DNA from: Comamonas serinivorans
Lineage (GTDB): Bacteria > Pseudomonadota > Gammaproteobacteria > Burkholderiales > Burkholderiaceae_C
DNA length: 64,000 bases
NCBI RefSeq assembly: GCF_002158865.1
Contig: NZ_CP021455.1
Span: 2,914,001 to 2,978,000, forward strand
Direction: 5' to 3'
Position 1 is the stretch's first letter, and each line of letters begins with the position of its first letter. The translations under genes and the position numbers were made by a program. The notes beneath the pieces are model-generated. The model saw nothing but the letters and a program-made list of their open reading frames with translations, searched no databases and was not told where the DNA came from. Shown here one piece after another: positions 43,452 to 52,454 of this stretch.

Positions 43452-43847
43452 ATGAACATCTTTGCTGCCAACGCCGTGCCGGCCAGCGACAACCTGCTGA
43501 AAACGCTGCAGATCACCAACGATGCCGAACTCGCCGAACTTGCGGCCAGCGGCGCCCTGCAGGGTGTCGAGCTCATTGAGCTCACGTTCCCCAAGTTCAC
43601 CGATGGCCGCGCCTTCAGCCAGGCCGTGCTGCTGCGCCGTCGCTATGGCTTCAAGGGCGACCTCCGCGCCACCGGCGAGGTGCTGATCGACCAGCTCGTG
43701 CAAATGGCCCGCAGCGGCTTCAGCAGTGCCGTGCTGCGCGAAGGGCTCGACCCCGCCGTTGCGCAACGCCAGTTTGAGCGTTACCCGGCCTTCTACCAGG
43801 GCGACGCGCTGAACCCCCGCCCGCTGTTCGCTCGGGAGGCTGCATGA
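43452..43847 (+). CDS. DUF934 family protein, sulfite reductase-associated
   Basis: A 131-residue protein of the DUF934 family, which in proteobacteria lies almost always directly after cysI. LIELTFPKFTDGRAFSQAVLLRRRYGFKGDLRATGEVLIDQLVQMARSGF is the family core. It is thought to assist sulfite reductase, but its biochemical function is not known. Overlaps cysH by 4 nt (ATGA), so translation is coupled. Confidence 0.92.
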   Translation: MNIFAANAVPASDNLLKTLQITNDAELAELAASGALQGVELIELTFPKFTDGRAFSQAVLLRRRYGFKGDLRATGEVLIDQLVQMARSGFSSAVLREGLDPAVAQRQFERYPAFYQGDALNPRPLFAREAA

Positions 43848-44476
43848 GCTCCGCTGACACCCTCGACCTCGCCCGCGTCAATGCCGAACTCGGTCGCGAC
43901 GCCGACGCCCTGGTGAAGTGGGCGTTGGACCTGAACCAGCCGGCCATCGTCACCACCAATTTCCGCCCCTTCGAGGCCGTGATCCTGCACATGGTCACCC
44001 GCGTGCAGCCCGACGTGCCCATCGTCTGGATGGACAACGGCCACAACACCGAGGCCACCTACCGCTTCGCCGACGAGGTGACCCGGCTGCTGAAGCTGAA
44101 CCTGCGCACCTACCTGCCCTTGCGTTCGCGCGCCCACCGCGAGGCCGTGGACGGCCCCACGCCGGCACTGGACGACCCGCGCCACGCCGCCTTCACCGAA
44201 GAAGTGAAGCTGGAGCCCTTTGCCCGCGCCCTGCGCGAAACCGCGCCCAAGGTGTGGTTCACCGCCCTGCGCGCCGCCGACACCGCCGTGCGGGCGCAGA
44301 TGGACCCGGTCAGCATCAATCCGGATGGCCTGATCAAGGTGGCGCCCGTGCTGCACTGGTCGTCCAAGGAGATGTACGAGTACTGCAAGGCCCATGGCCT
44401 GCCCAACAACTTCGACTACGTGGACCCGACCAAGGGCGAAGAGCACCGCGAGTGCGGTTTGCACCTGGCCCATTGA
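43844..44476 (+). CDS. cysH: Phosphoadenylyl/adenylyl-sulfate reductase, short form
   Basis: Reduces activated sulfate to sulfite with thioredoxin-type donors. The 210-residue protein has the PP-loop-like AIVTTNFRPFEAVILHMV, the motif VWMDNGHNTEATYRFAD and the C-terminal catalytic motif HRECGLHLAH. The CC...CxxC cysteines that bind the [4Fe-4S] cluster of APS reductases are missing: only the catalytic Cys is visible. That points to a PAPS-type enzyme, but no cysC kinase gene is in the operon. Followed by cysD after about 60 nt. Confidence 0.88.
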   Translation: MSSADTLDLARVNAELGRDADALVKWALDLNQPAIVTTNFRPFEAVILHMVTRVQPDVPIVWMDNGHNTEATYRFADEVTRLLKLNLRTYLPLRSRAHREAVDGPTPALDDPRHAAFTEEVKLEPFARALRETAPKVWFTALRAADTAVRAQMDPVSINPDGLIKVAPVLHWSSKEMYEYCKAHGLPNNFDYVDPTKGEEHRECGLHLAH

Positions 44477-44534
44477 TTTGACCGAGCGAGCCCGCATGCG
44501 AATGCCGCCCGCTCCCCTCCACGCCCCGCACCCC

Positions 44535-45494
44535 ATGAACGCCACCACCGAATCCGCCGTGATCCAGTCGGCCCTCAACCAGGCTGCTGCCCACCACCTG
44601 TCCAATGCCCACCTTGACGCGCTGGAAGAAGAAACCATCTTCATCCTGCGCGAGGTTGCGGCCTCGTTCGAGCGCCCCGCGCTGCTGTTCTCGGGCGGCA
44701 AGGACTCGCTGGTCATGCTCAAGTGCGCCGAAAAGGCGTTCGGCATCGGCCGCATCCCCTACCCGCTGTTGATGATCGACACCGGCCACAACTTCCCCGA
44801 AGTGACGGCCTTCCGCGATCAGCGGGCCGCCGAGCTGCAGGCCAAGCTCATCGTGCGCAGCGTGGAAGACTCCATGGCGCGCGGCACCGTGCGCCTGTCG
44901 CGTCCCGACGAGCCGCGCAACGCCCACCAGTCGGTGACCCTGCTCGAAGCCATCGAGGAATTCCGCTTCGACGCCCTGATGGGCGGCGCGCGCCGCGACG
45001 AGGAAAAGGCCCGCGCCAAGGAGCGCATCTTTTCGCACCGCGACAGCTTCGGCCAGTGGCAACCCAAGGCGCAGCGTCCCGAGCTGTGGACGCTGTTCAA
45101 CACCCGCCTGGCACCCGGTGAACACTTCCGCGTGTTCCCCATCAGCAACTGGACCGAGCTCGACGTCTGGCAGTACATCGAGCGCGAGCAGATCGCCTTG
45201 CCCAGCCTGTACTACAGCCACCCGCGCCAGGTCGTCGAGCGCAACGGCCTGCTGATGCCCGTGACCGATCTGACGCCGCCCCGCGCCGATGAAACCGTGC
45301 AGACGCTGCCCGTGCGCTTTCGCACCCTGGGCGACGTGACCTGCACCTGCCCCGTGGCCAGCGAGGCCGGCACGGCCGCCGACATCATCGTCGAGACGCT
45401 GTCCGCCAACGTCAGCGAGCGCGGCGCCACCCGCATGGACGACCAGACCAGCGAGGCCTCGATGGAAAAACGCAAGAAAGAGGGCTACTTCTGA
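44535..45494 (+). CDS. cysD: Sulfate adenylyltransferase subunit 2
   Basis: The small catalytic subunit of ATP sulfurylase, 319 residues. LLFSGGKDSLVML is the PP-loop. GRIPYPLLMIDTGHNFPEV, ALMGGARRDEEKARAKERIFSHRDSFGQWQPKAQRPELW and the C-terminal RMDDQTSEASMEKRKKEGYF are CysD signatures. The start ATG at 44535 (MNATTESAV) fits the family; ATGs at 44496 and 44502 are alternatives. Its stop overlaps the cysN start by one nt (TGATG). Confidence 0.95.
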   Translation: MNATTESAVIQSALNQAAAHHLSNAHLDALEEETIFILREVAASFERPALLFSGGKDSLVMLKCAEKAFGIGRIPYPLLMIDTGHNFPEVTAFRDQRAAELQAKLIVRSVEDSMARGTVRLSRPDEPRNAHQSVTLLEAIEEFRFDALMGGARRDEEKARAKERIFSHRDSFGQWQPKAQRPELWTLFNTRLAPGEHFRVFPISNWTELDVWQYIEREQIALPSLYYSHPRQVVERNGLLMPVTDLTPPRADETVQTLPVRFRTLGDVTCTCPVASEAGTAADIIVETLSANVSERGATRMDDQTSEASMEKRKKEGYF

Positions 45495-46891
45495 TGTCCG
45501 ACGTGCTTGAACTCAACCGACCTGTTTCCTCTTCTGCCGTGACCGCCTCCCAAGCCCCCGATACCGGAACCGCCCTGCGCTTCATCACCTGCGGCTCGGT
45601 CGATGACGGCAAGAGCACGCTGATCGGCCGCCTGCTGGTCGACAGCCGCGCCGTGCTGCAAGACCACCTCGCCGGCGTCACCAAGCAAACGCACGATGGC
45701 GATCAGGTGGACCTGGCCCGCCTGACCGACGGCCTGGCCGCCGAGCGCGAGCAAGGCATCACCATCGACGTGGCCTGGCGCTACTTCAGCACCGAAGCCC
45801 GCAAGTTCATCATCGGCGATGCCCCCGGCCACGAGCAGTACACGCGCAACATGGTCACGGCAGCCAGCCAGGCCGACGCCGCCGTGGTGCTGGTCGATGC
45901 GACCAAGCTGCCCTGGGCCCGCGAAGGCGGCCCCGCGCAAGACAGCGACGCCCTGCTGCCGCAGACCCGCCGCCACAGCCTGCTGGCCCACCTGCTGCGC
46001 GTGCCGTCCATCGTGTTCGCCGTCAACAAGCTGGACGCCTTGCCTGACGCCGCAGGGGCCTTTGCCCGCATCAGCGCCGCGCTGACCCGCTTCACGCAAG
46101 AGGCCGGCATCCAGGCCGTGGCCACCGTCCCCATGTCCGCCCTGAAGGGCTGGAACGTGGTCGGGCCGCGCGCCGATGAGCCCGGCTGGGCCGGCTACCA
46201 GGGCCCGGCCTTGCTCGAGTTGCTCGAAACCCTGCCCGTCACGGGCGAAGCGCAGGCATCGCTGGCCTTTCCCGTCCAGTGGGTGGAAACGCCCCAGAGC
46301 GGGGACAGCGACACCGCACGCGGTCGCCGCGTGCTCTGGGGCCGCGTGGCCGCCGGCGAGCTCACCGCCGGTTCCCAGGTCCAGGTGCTGCCCAGCGGCC
46401 AGCGCGCCGTGGTGGCCGAGGTCATCAACCACGTGCGCCAGCCCGGCGCCGTGCTGGCTGGCCACAGCGCCGGGCTCAAGCTCGACCGCGAGCTCGACAT
46501 CTCGCGCGGTGACTGGGTGATCGCCGCACCGGCCCCGGTGGCCGACGACAGCTTCGACGAGCCCACGCCCAGCTACGCCGTCACGCGCGAGCTGCAGGCC
46601 GTGGTCGCCTGGCTGGACGACGATGCCCTGACGCCCGGCCGCGTTTACTGGGCGCTGCACGGACACCGCTGGATCAAGGCGCGGGTCAAGCGCGTGGTGC
46701 ACCAGCTCAACATCAACACCCTGGCACGCGAGGAGTCGCACGACCTGCCCGCCAACGCCATCGGCCGTGTCGAGCTCACGCTGCAGGACGGCATCCCCGC
46801 CGTGCCCTACGCCGAGTCGCGCCACCTCGGTGCGTTGATCCTCGTGGACAGCGCCACCAACCGCACCGCCGCAGCCGTGCTGGTGGCGTGA
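45494..46891 (+). CDS. cysN: Sulfate adenylyltransferase subunit 1 (GTPase)
   Basis: The GTPase subunit that drives APS formation, 465 residues. The EF-Tu-like G domain has GSVDDGKST (34-42), GDAPGHEQYTRNM and NKLD, followed by two beta-barrel domains. It ends without the APS-kinase (CysC) domain found in CysNC fusions. No separate cysC is present, so the operon makes APS only. Last gene of the cys operon. Confidence 0.95.
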   Translation: MSDVLELNRPVSSSAVTASQAPDTGTALRFITCGSVDDGKSTLIGRLLVDSRAVLQDHLAGVTKQTHDGDQVDLARLTDGLAAEREQGITIDVAWRYFSTEARKFIIGDAPGHEQYTRNMVTAASQADAAVVLVDATKLPWAREGGPAQDSDALLPQTRRHSLLAHLLRVPSIVFAVNKLDALPDAAGAFARISAALTRFTQEAGIQAVATVPMSALKGWNVVGPRADEPGWAGYQGPALLELLETLPVTGEAQASLAFPVQWVETPQSGDSDTARGRRVLWGRVAAGELTAGSQVQVLPSGQRAVVAEVINHVRQPGAVLAGHSAGLKLDRELDISRGDWVIAAPAPVADDSFDEPTPSYAVTRELQAVVAWLDDDALTPGRVYWALHGHRWIKARVKRVVHQLNINTLAREESHDLPANAIGRVELTLQDGIPAVPYAESRHLGALILVDSATNRTAAAVLVA

Positions 46892-47025
46892 TGCCGCTGC
46901 CGCCCCTGTCCCCTGCCTTGCCCGCCGCCGGTCTGGCCCCAGACCGCGCGGCGTAAAATGTCGGGTTTTCCTGCCTGCGCCTGGGCCTGCTCGATGCAGG
47001 CCCCACCTCGAGCCCCTTTCTCACC

Positions 47026-47355
47026 ATGACTCACGTCGTCTCCGAAAACTGCATCCGCTGCAAATACACCGATTGCGTGGATGTGTGCCCCGTGGACTGC
47101 TTCATCGAAGGTCCGAACTTCCTCACCATCGACCCCGATGAGTGCATCGACTGCGCCGTGTGCATCCCCGAGTGCCCGGCCAACGCCATCTACGCCGAAG
47201 AAGACCTGCCCCCCGGTCAAGAGCACATGATTGCGCTGAACGCCGAACTGGCAAAGCTGCCGGGCTGGAAGCCGCTGACCAAGCGCAAGGCCTCGCTGCC
47301 CGACGCCGACGAGTGGAACGGCAAAGACGGCAAGCTGGCCGAGCTGATCCGCTGA
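47026..47355 (+). CDS. fdxA: Ferredoxin FdxA (7Fe type)
   Basis: A 109-residue low-potential ferredoxin. Cysteines 9, 12, 17 and 21 (plus 25) are arranged in the form that holds a [3Fe-4S] cluster, and Cys40, 43, 46 and 50 follow CxxCxxCxxxCP for a [4Fe-4S] cluster. DLPPGQEHMIALNAELAKLPGW is the conserved C-terminal part. It could donate electrons to the sulfite reductase upstream, and the ferredoxin reductase at 47622 is a plausible partner. Followed by a strong terminator. Confidence 0.94.
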   Translation: MTHVVSENCIRCKYTDCVDVCPVDCFIEGPNFLTIDPDECIDCAVCIPECPANAIYAEEDLPPGQEHMIALNAELAKLPGWKPLTKRKASLPDADEWNGKDGKLAELIR

Positions 47356-47434
47356 CGCGGGCGCGGCTCGGGGCCGTGTGGCCGACACCGGGCCACCTCG
47401 GGCAGCCCGCACGCCGCCGACCCAGCCCCTGATG

Positions 47435-47460
47435 AACGCGCCCTCCTGGCGCGTTTTTTC
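47435..47460 (+). terminator. Terminator of fdxA
   Basis: An 8-bp stem AACGCGCC/GGCGCGTT with loop CTCCT and a TTTTC tail, 80 nt after the stop codon. Confidence 0.85.
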
Positions 47461-47465
47461 TTGTG

Positions 47466-47517
47466 GCAGTATGCCCGCATTGCCGTTTGTTAGCCAATCG
47501 CAACAGCCGCATACCCC
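47466..47517. repeat. Palindromic dispersed repeat
   Basis: GCAGTATG to CATACCCC; the arm TTGCCGTTTG pairs with a diverged partner (CAATCGCAA). It directly follows the fdxA terminator. Confidence 0.8.
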
Positions 47518-47621
47518 ATTGCCTCGTATTCAACCCACCGCGCGGCCGCTTAACCCCAACGGCCACGCGTGTGCCGGCCATCGCGCCCGGCCGACCGGAC
47601 CTGGCGCGGCATACTCACCCC

Positions 47622-48872
47622 ATGACCGTTGCCTCTGTGGAGCCTGACGCTCCGTCCCCCCTGCACCGCGTGGATGCGCTCATCGTCGGCGCCGGCCCGG
47701 TGGGCCTGTTCGCGGCGTTTCAATGTGGTCTGCTGGGCCTGCGCTGCGCCGTGGTCGATGCACTGCCGTTCGCGGGCGGCCAGACCGTGCAGCTCTATGC
47801 CGACAAGCCGATCTACGACATCCCCGGCATCCCCGTCTGCACCGGGCGCGAGCTGACGGCGCAGCTGCTGGCCCAGATCCAGCCCTTTGGCATCGAGCTG
47901 CACCTGGGCCTGCAGGTGAGCGCGCTGCAGCCGGCCTCCGACGACCCAGACGCCGAGGTCCCGGCATCGACCGCCGCCACGTCGGCGCCGGTGCGCGGTG
48001 CGGTGCCTCAGGACTCAGCCTCGGCGCCCGGCTCGGCAGCATCGGCCCAGACCACGGCCGCCGCATCCCAGCCTGGCTACCTGCTGACCACCGCGCCCAG
48101 CCACGCGCCCTCACACGCCGGCCCGCGCTTCGCCGCCCGCTTCGTCTGCATCACCGCGGGGGTCGGCGCCTTCGTGCCCCGTCCGCTGCCGGGTCTGGCC
48201 ACCGAGACCCTGGCGCCGTTCGAAGGCCGCGGCCTGCATTGGCACGAACCCTTGAGCGACGACGCAGCCGCACCCGCCGGCCCGCACGTCATCGCCGGCG
48301 GCGGCCCCGAGGCCGTGCACGCCACCTGGCGCCTGGCGCAGCAGGCCCATGACCGCGACGCCCCCATCGTCATCGTGCACCGCCGCGATGTGCTGCAGGC
48401 CGACGAGCCGGCGCTGCAGGCCATCGCCACGCTGCGCGCGCAAGGCCGCGTCCAGGTGCTGGCCGGCCAGGTGGCCGCGCTGCAGGCCGACGAGGCCGGG
48501 CAGCTTGCGGCCCTCACGGTGGCCACACCCGATGGCCAGACCACGCACGTGCCCGCCGCCCGGCTGTGGGTGCTGCAGGGCCTGTCGCCCCGCCTGGGCC
48601 CGCTGGCCGACTGGGGCATGGCCCTGGCCAAGCGTCAGGTGGCCGTGGACCCGGCAACCATGGCCACCAGCCTGCCCGGGGTGTTCGCCGCCGGCGACGT
48701 GGTGAGCTACGCCGGCAAGCGCCGCCTCATCATCAGCGGCTTTCACGAGGCCACGCAGGCCGCCTACGCCGCGTCGGACCTGCTGCTGGGCCGCGAGACA
48801 CCGGTGCAGTACACGACCACCAGCCCCGAGCTGCAGCGGCGCCTGGGGGTGCTGGTGGCCACGCCACCATGA
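47622..48872 (+). CDS. Ferredoxin-NADP reductase, thioredoxin reductase-like type
   Basis: An FAD-dependent oxidoreductase with two Rossmann domains, 416 residues. DALIVGAGPVGLFAAFQCGLLGLRCAVVDALPFAGGQ (18-53) binds FAD, YADKPIYDIPGIPVCTGREL is typical of TrxR-like ferredoxin-NADP reductases (FNR2), VIAGGGPEAVHATWRLAQ is the NADPH site, and GVFAAGDVVSY is the FAD C-terminal motif. No redox-active CxxC is seen. Residues about 105-151 are an Ala/Ser/Pro-rich insert absent from typical members. The placement just downstream of fdxA suggests fdxA as its partner. The ATG at 47622 gives MTVASVEPD. Confidence 0.85.
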   Translation: MTVASVEPDAPSPLHRVDALIVGAGPVGLFAAFQCGLLGLRCAVVDALPFAGGQTVQLYADKPIYDIPGIPVCTGRELTAQLLAQIQPFGIELHLGLQVSALQPASDDPDAEVPASTAATSAPVRGAVPQDSASAPGSAASAQTTAAASQPGYLLTTAPSHAPSHAGPRFAARFVCITAGVGAFVPRPLPGLATETLAPFEGRGLHWHEPLSDDAAAPAGPHVIAGGGPEAVHATWRLAQQAHDRDAPIVIVHRRDVLQADEPALQAIATLRAQGRVQVLAGQVAALQADEAGQLAALTVATPDGQTTHVPAARLWVLQGLSPRLGPLADWGMALAKRQVAVDPATMATSLPGVFAAGDVVSYAGKRRLIISGFHEATQAAYAASDLLLGRETPVQYTTTSPELQRRLGVLVATPP

Positions 48873-49206
48873 GGCGCGCAACCCGCTGCCCGGCCTGGCG
48901 CGGCCCTGGCCCTGCACAAGCCCGGGCCGCGGCGCGTCCAACTCAAGCGCCGGCAGGCGGGCTCGGCCCAGGCCGTGGTCGTGACCGTGACCGAACAGGC
49001 ACACAGCGCCTGACCTTGACAGCTCCGCCCACCCGGGCCGCGCATCGATTGCTGCGTATCATGCCGAGCCGGCGTCCCGCCTGACCCGCGCCGCCACCGG
49101 CCCATGCCGGCTTGCGCGGCGCCCCGGCCCCGCGGCCGGCCACGACGCACCAGCCCCTGCACCCGCCGACCTCTGCCCTTCTGCCATCCCTTCACCGCGC
49201 CTCACC
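48873..49206. other. Intergenic stretch, nothing recognised
   Basis: About 330 GC-rich bp between the reductase and hisC, both on the plus strand. No gene, terminator or repeat copy was found. Confidence 0.45.
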
Positions 49207-50295
49207 ATGACTGCCCCATCCCTCTTCTGGAGCCCGCTCGTCGCCACGCTGCACCCCTATGTGCCGGGCGAGCAGCCCCGCATCGCCGGCCTGGTCAAGC
49301 TCAACACCAACGAGAACCCCTACCCGCCCTCTCAGGCCGTGATCGACGCCATCACCCAGGCCGCCGCCGACGGGCTGGAGCGCTACCCCGACCCGGAATC
49401 GCTGGCCGTGCGCGAGGCCGTGGCGCGCCGGCACGGGCTGACGGTGGATCAGGTGTTCGCCGGCAACGGCTCGGACGAGGTGCTGGCGCACGCGTTCCAG
49501 GCCTTTTTCTGCCACCCCGGCCAGGCCCTGCTGGTGCCCGACATCACCTACAGCTTCTACCGCGTGTACGCCCAGCTCTACGGCATCGAGCTGGGGGTGA
49601 TGCCGCTGGACGAGGGCCTGTGCGTCGACGTGCCCGCGCTGGCCGCCCGGGCCGCCCAGGGCTGCGCCGGCATCGTGCTGGCCAACCCCAACGCACCGAC
49701 CGGCCAGGGCCTGCCGCTGGCCGACATCGAAACCCTGCTGCAAGCCTGCCCCGACCGCGTGGTGCTGGTCGACGAGGCCTATGTGGACTTCGGCGGCACG
49801 TCCGCCGTGGCGCTGCTGGCGCGCTACCCCAACCTGCTGGTCGTGCACACGCTGAGCAAATCGCGCGCGCTGGCGGGCCTGCGGGTGGGCTTCGCCATGG
49901 GCCAGGCACCGCTGATCGACGGCCTGACCCGCGTCAAGGACAGCTTCAACTCGTACCCGCTGGACCGCCTGGCCACCGCCGGCGCGGTGGCGGCCCTGGA
50001 CGACCAGGCCTGGTTCGACCGCGCCTGCGCGGCCGTCATCGCCTCGCGCGAGCAGCTTGCACAGCAGCTGACCGCGCTGGGCTTCGAGGTGCTGCCCTCG
50101 CAGGCCAACTTCCTGTTCGTGCGCCACCCCGCGCACGATGCCGCGCGCCTGGCCGCCGCCCTGCGCGAACGCGCGGTGCTGGTGCGCCATTTCTCGCAGG
50201 CCCGCATCGCGCAATACCTGCGCATCAGCATCGGCACGCCCGCGCAATGCGATCGCCTCGTGTCTGCTTTGACGGAGATTTTCAAGGCAGTATGA
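49207..50295 (+). CDS. hisC: Histidinol-phosphate aminotransferase
   Basis: Transfers the amino group from glutamate to imidazole-acetol phosphate in histidine synthesis. The 362-residue PLP enzyme has VKLNTNENPYPPS (30-42), LANPNAPTG, LVDEAYVDF and the Schiff-base Lys218 in TLSKSRALAGLRVG. The gene stands alone, outside a his operon, so it may be a second copy or also act on aromatic amino acids. Its last three codons (GCA GTA TGA) are bases of a palindromic repeat, which therefore forms the C-terminus Ala-Val and the stop codon. Confidence 0.94.
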   Translation: MTAPSLFWSPLVATLHPYVPGEQPRIAGLVKLNTNENPYPPSQAVIDAITQAAADGLERYPDPESLAVREAVARRHGLTVDQVFAGNGSDEVLAHAFQAFFCHPGQALLVPDITYSFYRVYAQLYGIELGVMPLDEGLCVDVPALAARAAQGCAGIVLANPNAPTGQGLPLADIETLLQACPDRVVLVDEAYVDFGGTSAVALLARYPNLLVVHTLSKSRALAGLRVGFAMGQAPLIDGLTRVKDSFNSYPLDRLATAGAVAALDDQAWFDRACAAVIASREQLAQQLTALGFEVLPSQANFLFVRHPAHDAARLAAALRERAVLVRHFSQARIAQYLRISIGTPAQCDRLVSALTEIFKAV

Positions 50296-50338
50296 CCCAG
50301 CTGCCGTTTTCATTCCAACGGCAAAGCAACCATACTGC
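50287..50338. repeat. Palindromic dispersed repeat overlapping the hisC stop
   Basis: GCAGTATG to CATACTGC; arms CTGCCGTTTTC and AACGGCAAAG. The left terminal bases GCAGTATGA encode the last two residues and stop codon of hisC. Confidence 0.92.
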
Positions 50339-50717
50339 GACATTTTTTGGCGGACATGGAAGCAGCGCAGTCAGGCGGCGCTGTGACGGCGCCTGAACGC
50401 CCCGGCTCGCTTCAACGCCCCGACGCCGCCGTGCGAGCTCGTCCCGCCCGGTGCAAGCGCCCGACGACCCGCCGAACGTCGAGCGCGTGATGGCGGTGGC
50501 GTCCATGGCCAGGGCGAGTGCCGGGCCGATGCCGGTCACGAAGCGGTCCATGACCATCGACGCGTCGGATGCTGCGGCTTGCGACGATGCGTGCGGCCCT
50601 GGCCGCATGCATGGCGGCACCGGTCACGCCTGCATGTGCCCTCCGCGCCGAGGTCAGGCCGACAGGCGGGTGCCGCGCCCGTGGGCGACAATCGCGGCTC
50701 TCCGCCCACGCCTCACC
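50339..50717. other. Intergenic stretch upstream of a LysR gene
   Basis: About 380 bp with no supported gene. The ATG of the LysR gene marks its end. No clear promoter or operator could be assigned. Confidence 0.4.
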
Positions 50718-51647
50718 ATGCAGCACACCCACCTCTCGACTTCGCGTGCCCTGGACCTGACGACGCTGCGCCTGTTCGTCGCCGTGGCCGAAACCGGCAG
50801 CATCGGCCAGGCCGCCGAGCGCGAATTCATGGCCGCCTCCGCCATCAGCAAGCGCCTGTCGGACCTGGAGCACCTGCTGCGCGCCCCCCTGCTCGATCGC
50901 CATGCGCGTGGCGTCACCCTCACGCCGGCGGGCGACGCCCTGCTGCACCACGCCCGCAACGTGCTGTTCGGCATCGACAAGCTGCAGGCCGAGCTCAGCG
51001 AGTACGCCGACGGCATCCGCGGCCACGTGCGCGTGCACGCCAGCATGTCCGCCATCTTCGAGTTCCTGCCCGAAGACCTGGGCGCCTTCATCCACCGCCA
51101 CCCCGAGGTCAAGATCGACCTGCAAGAGCACCTCAGCGCCGAGGTGGCGCGCGCCGTGCTGGAAGGCGCGGCCGATCTCGGCATCTGCAACCTCAGCGGT
51201 GCCACGCGCGAGTTGCAGACCCTGCCCTACCGCCGCGACCGCCTGGTGCTGGTGGCGCCGCAACGCCATCGGCTGGCCAAGCGCGAGGCGCTGGCCCTGG
51301 CCGAGGCGCTGGACGAGGACTTCGTGGGCCTGACCAGCGGCAGCTCCATCGCGCTGGCGCTGCAGCGCGCGGCCAGCAACGTGGGCAAGACCGTGCGCCT
51401 GCGCATCCAGGTCGCGGGGCTGGACGCCATGTGCCGCATGATCCACGCCGGCCTGGGCGTGGGCGTGATGCCCGAGCGCGCCTTTGCGCTGATGCAGGGC
51501 GTGGGCGAGCTGGCCAGCGTGCCGCTGACCGACGACTGGGCCGTGCGCGACATCGGGCTGGTGGCGCGCGACTTCGGCAGCCTGCCGATGACGGCCCGCA
51601 CCCTGGTGGCCCACCTGCGCGAGCGCAGCGGTGCCCAGCTGAGCTGA
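50718..51647 (+). CDS. LysR-family transcriptional regulator
   Basis: A 309-residue LysR regulator. The winged helix-turn-helix is at about residues 14-73 (LDLTTLRLFVAVAETGSIGQAAEREFMAASAISKRLSDLE and LLDRHARGVTLTPAG). The effector domain continues with EVKIDLQEHLSAEVARAVLEGAADLGI. The start at 50718 (MQHTHLSTSR) is chosen over a long frame upstream that lacks protein character. The target genes are not evident; it is followed by pdxH on the same strand after 106 nt. Confidence 0.88.
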   Translation: MQHTHLSTSRALDLTTLRLFVAVAETGSIGQAAEREFMAASAISKRLSDLEHLLRAPLLDRHARGVTLTPAGDALLHHARNVLFGIDKLQAELSEYADGIRGHVRVHASMSAIFEFLPEDLGAFIHRHPEVKIDLQEHLSAEVARAVLEGAADLGICNLSGATRELQTLPYRRDRLVLVAPQRHRLAKREALALAEALDEDFVGLTSGSSIALALQRAASNVGKTVRLRIQVAGLDAMCRMIHAGLGVGVMPERAFALMQGVGELASVPLTDDWAVRDIGLVARDFGSLPMTARTLVAHLRERSGAQLS

Positions 51648-51753
51648 CGCCTGAGGCGCGCCTGCCCCGCCAGCGCAGGGCCCTGGCATCGCCCACGTCA
51701 CCGTGGCCCGGCCGCCGAGCGCCTTGACCAGCGCGCCACTATCATCGGCGGCC

Positions 51754-52389
51754 ATGCAAGACATCGCCCAACTGCGCAAGAGCTACGAGCGCGCCGAACT
51801 CAACGAATCGGCCTCGCACGCCAACCCGGTCGACCAGTTCGACCAGTGGCTGAAGGAAGCCATCGCGGCTCAGGTGCCCGAGCCCAACGCCATGACGCTG
51901 GCCACCGTGGGACCGGATCTGCGCCCCTCCACGCGCATCGTGCTCATCAAGGGCTACGACGCGCGTGGCATCGTCTGGTACACCAACTACGCCAGCCGCA
52001 AAGGCAGCCAGCTGGCCGGCAACCCGTTCGCGGCGTTGCAGTTCCACTGGGTGGAGCTCGAGCGCGTGGTGCGCATCGAGGGCCAGGTCGAGCGGGTCAG
52101 CGAGGCCGACAGCGACGCCTACTTCCAGAGCCGCCCCCTCGATTCGCGCATCGGCGCCTGGGCCAGCCCGCAAAGCCAGGTCATCCCCAGCCACACCTGG
52201 CTGATGGCCGAAGCGGCGAAGTACGCCGCCAAGTTCATGCTGAACCCGCCACGCCCGCCGCACTGGGGCGGTTACCGCCTGGTGCCCGAGCGCTGGGAAT
52301 TCTGGCAAGGCCGCAAAAGCCGGCTGCACGACCGCCTGTGCTACCGGCAGCAGGCCGACGGCTGGTCGCGCGAGCGCCTGGCGCCTTGA
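51754..52389 (+). CDS. pdxH: Pyridoxamine 5'-phosphate oxidase
   Basis: The FMN-dependent last step of pyridoxal phosphate synthesis and salvage, 211 residues. ELNESASHANPVDQFDQWL, then AMTLATVGPDLRPSTRIVLIKGYDARGIVWYTNYASRKG (FMN-binding), WVELERVVRIEGQVERVS, and the C-terminal PHWGGYRLVPERWEFWQGRKSRLHDRLCY are PdxH signatures. The ATG at 51754 gives the normal N-terminus. A palindromic repeat starts 14 nt after the stop. Confidence 0.95.
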   Translation: MQDIAQLRKSYERAELNESASHANPVDQFDQWLKEAIAAQVPEPNAMTLATVGPDLRPSTRIVLIKGYDARGIVWYTNYASRKGSQLAGNPFAALQFHWVELERVVRIEGQVERVSEADSDAYFQSRPLDSRIGAWASPQSQVIPSHTWLMAEAAKYAAKFMLNPPRPPHWGGYRLVPERWEFWQGRKSRLHDRLCYRQQADGWSRERLAP

Positions 52390-52402
52390 TGAAGATCAGA
52401 GG

Positions 52403-52454
52403 GCGGTATGGCCCTGCTGCCGTTCAAAATTGAACGGCAATTGCCTCATACTGC
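52403..52454. repeat. Palindromic dispersed repeat
   Basis: GCGGTATG to CATACTGC; the inner stem CTGCCGTTCA/TGAACGGCAA is perfect over nine pairs. It lies 14 nt after the pdxH stop codon. Confidence 0.9.

Noticed and set aside
47435..47517. Treating the fdxA terminator and the adjacent repeat as one structure
   Set aside because: The terminator has its own stem and T tract, and the repeat begins after it with its own conserved end.
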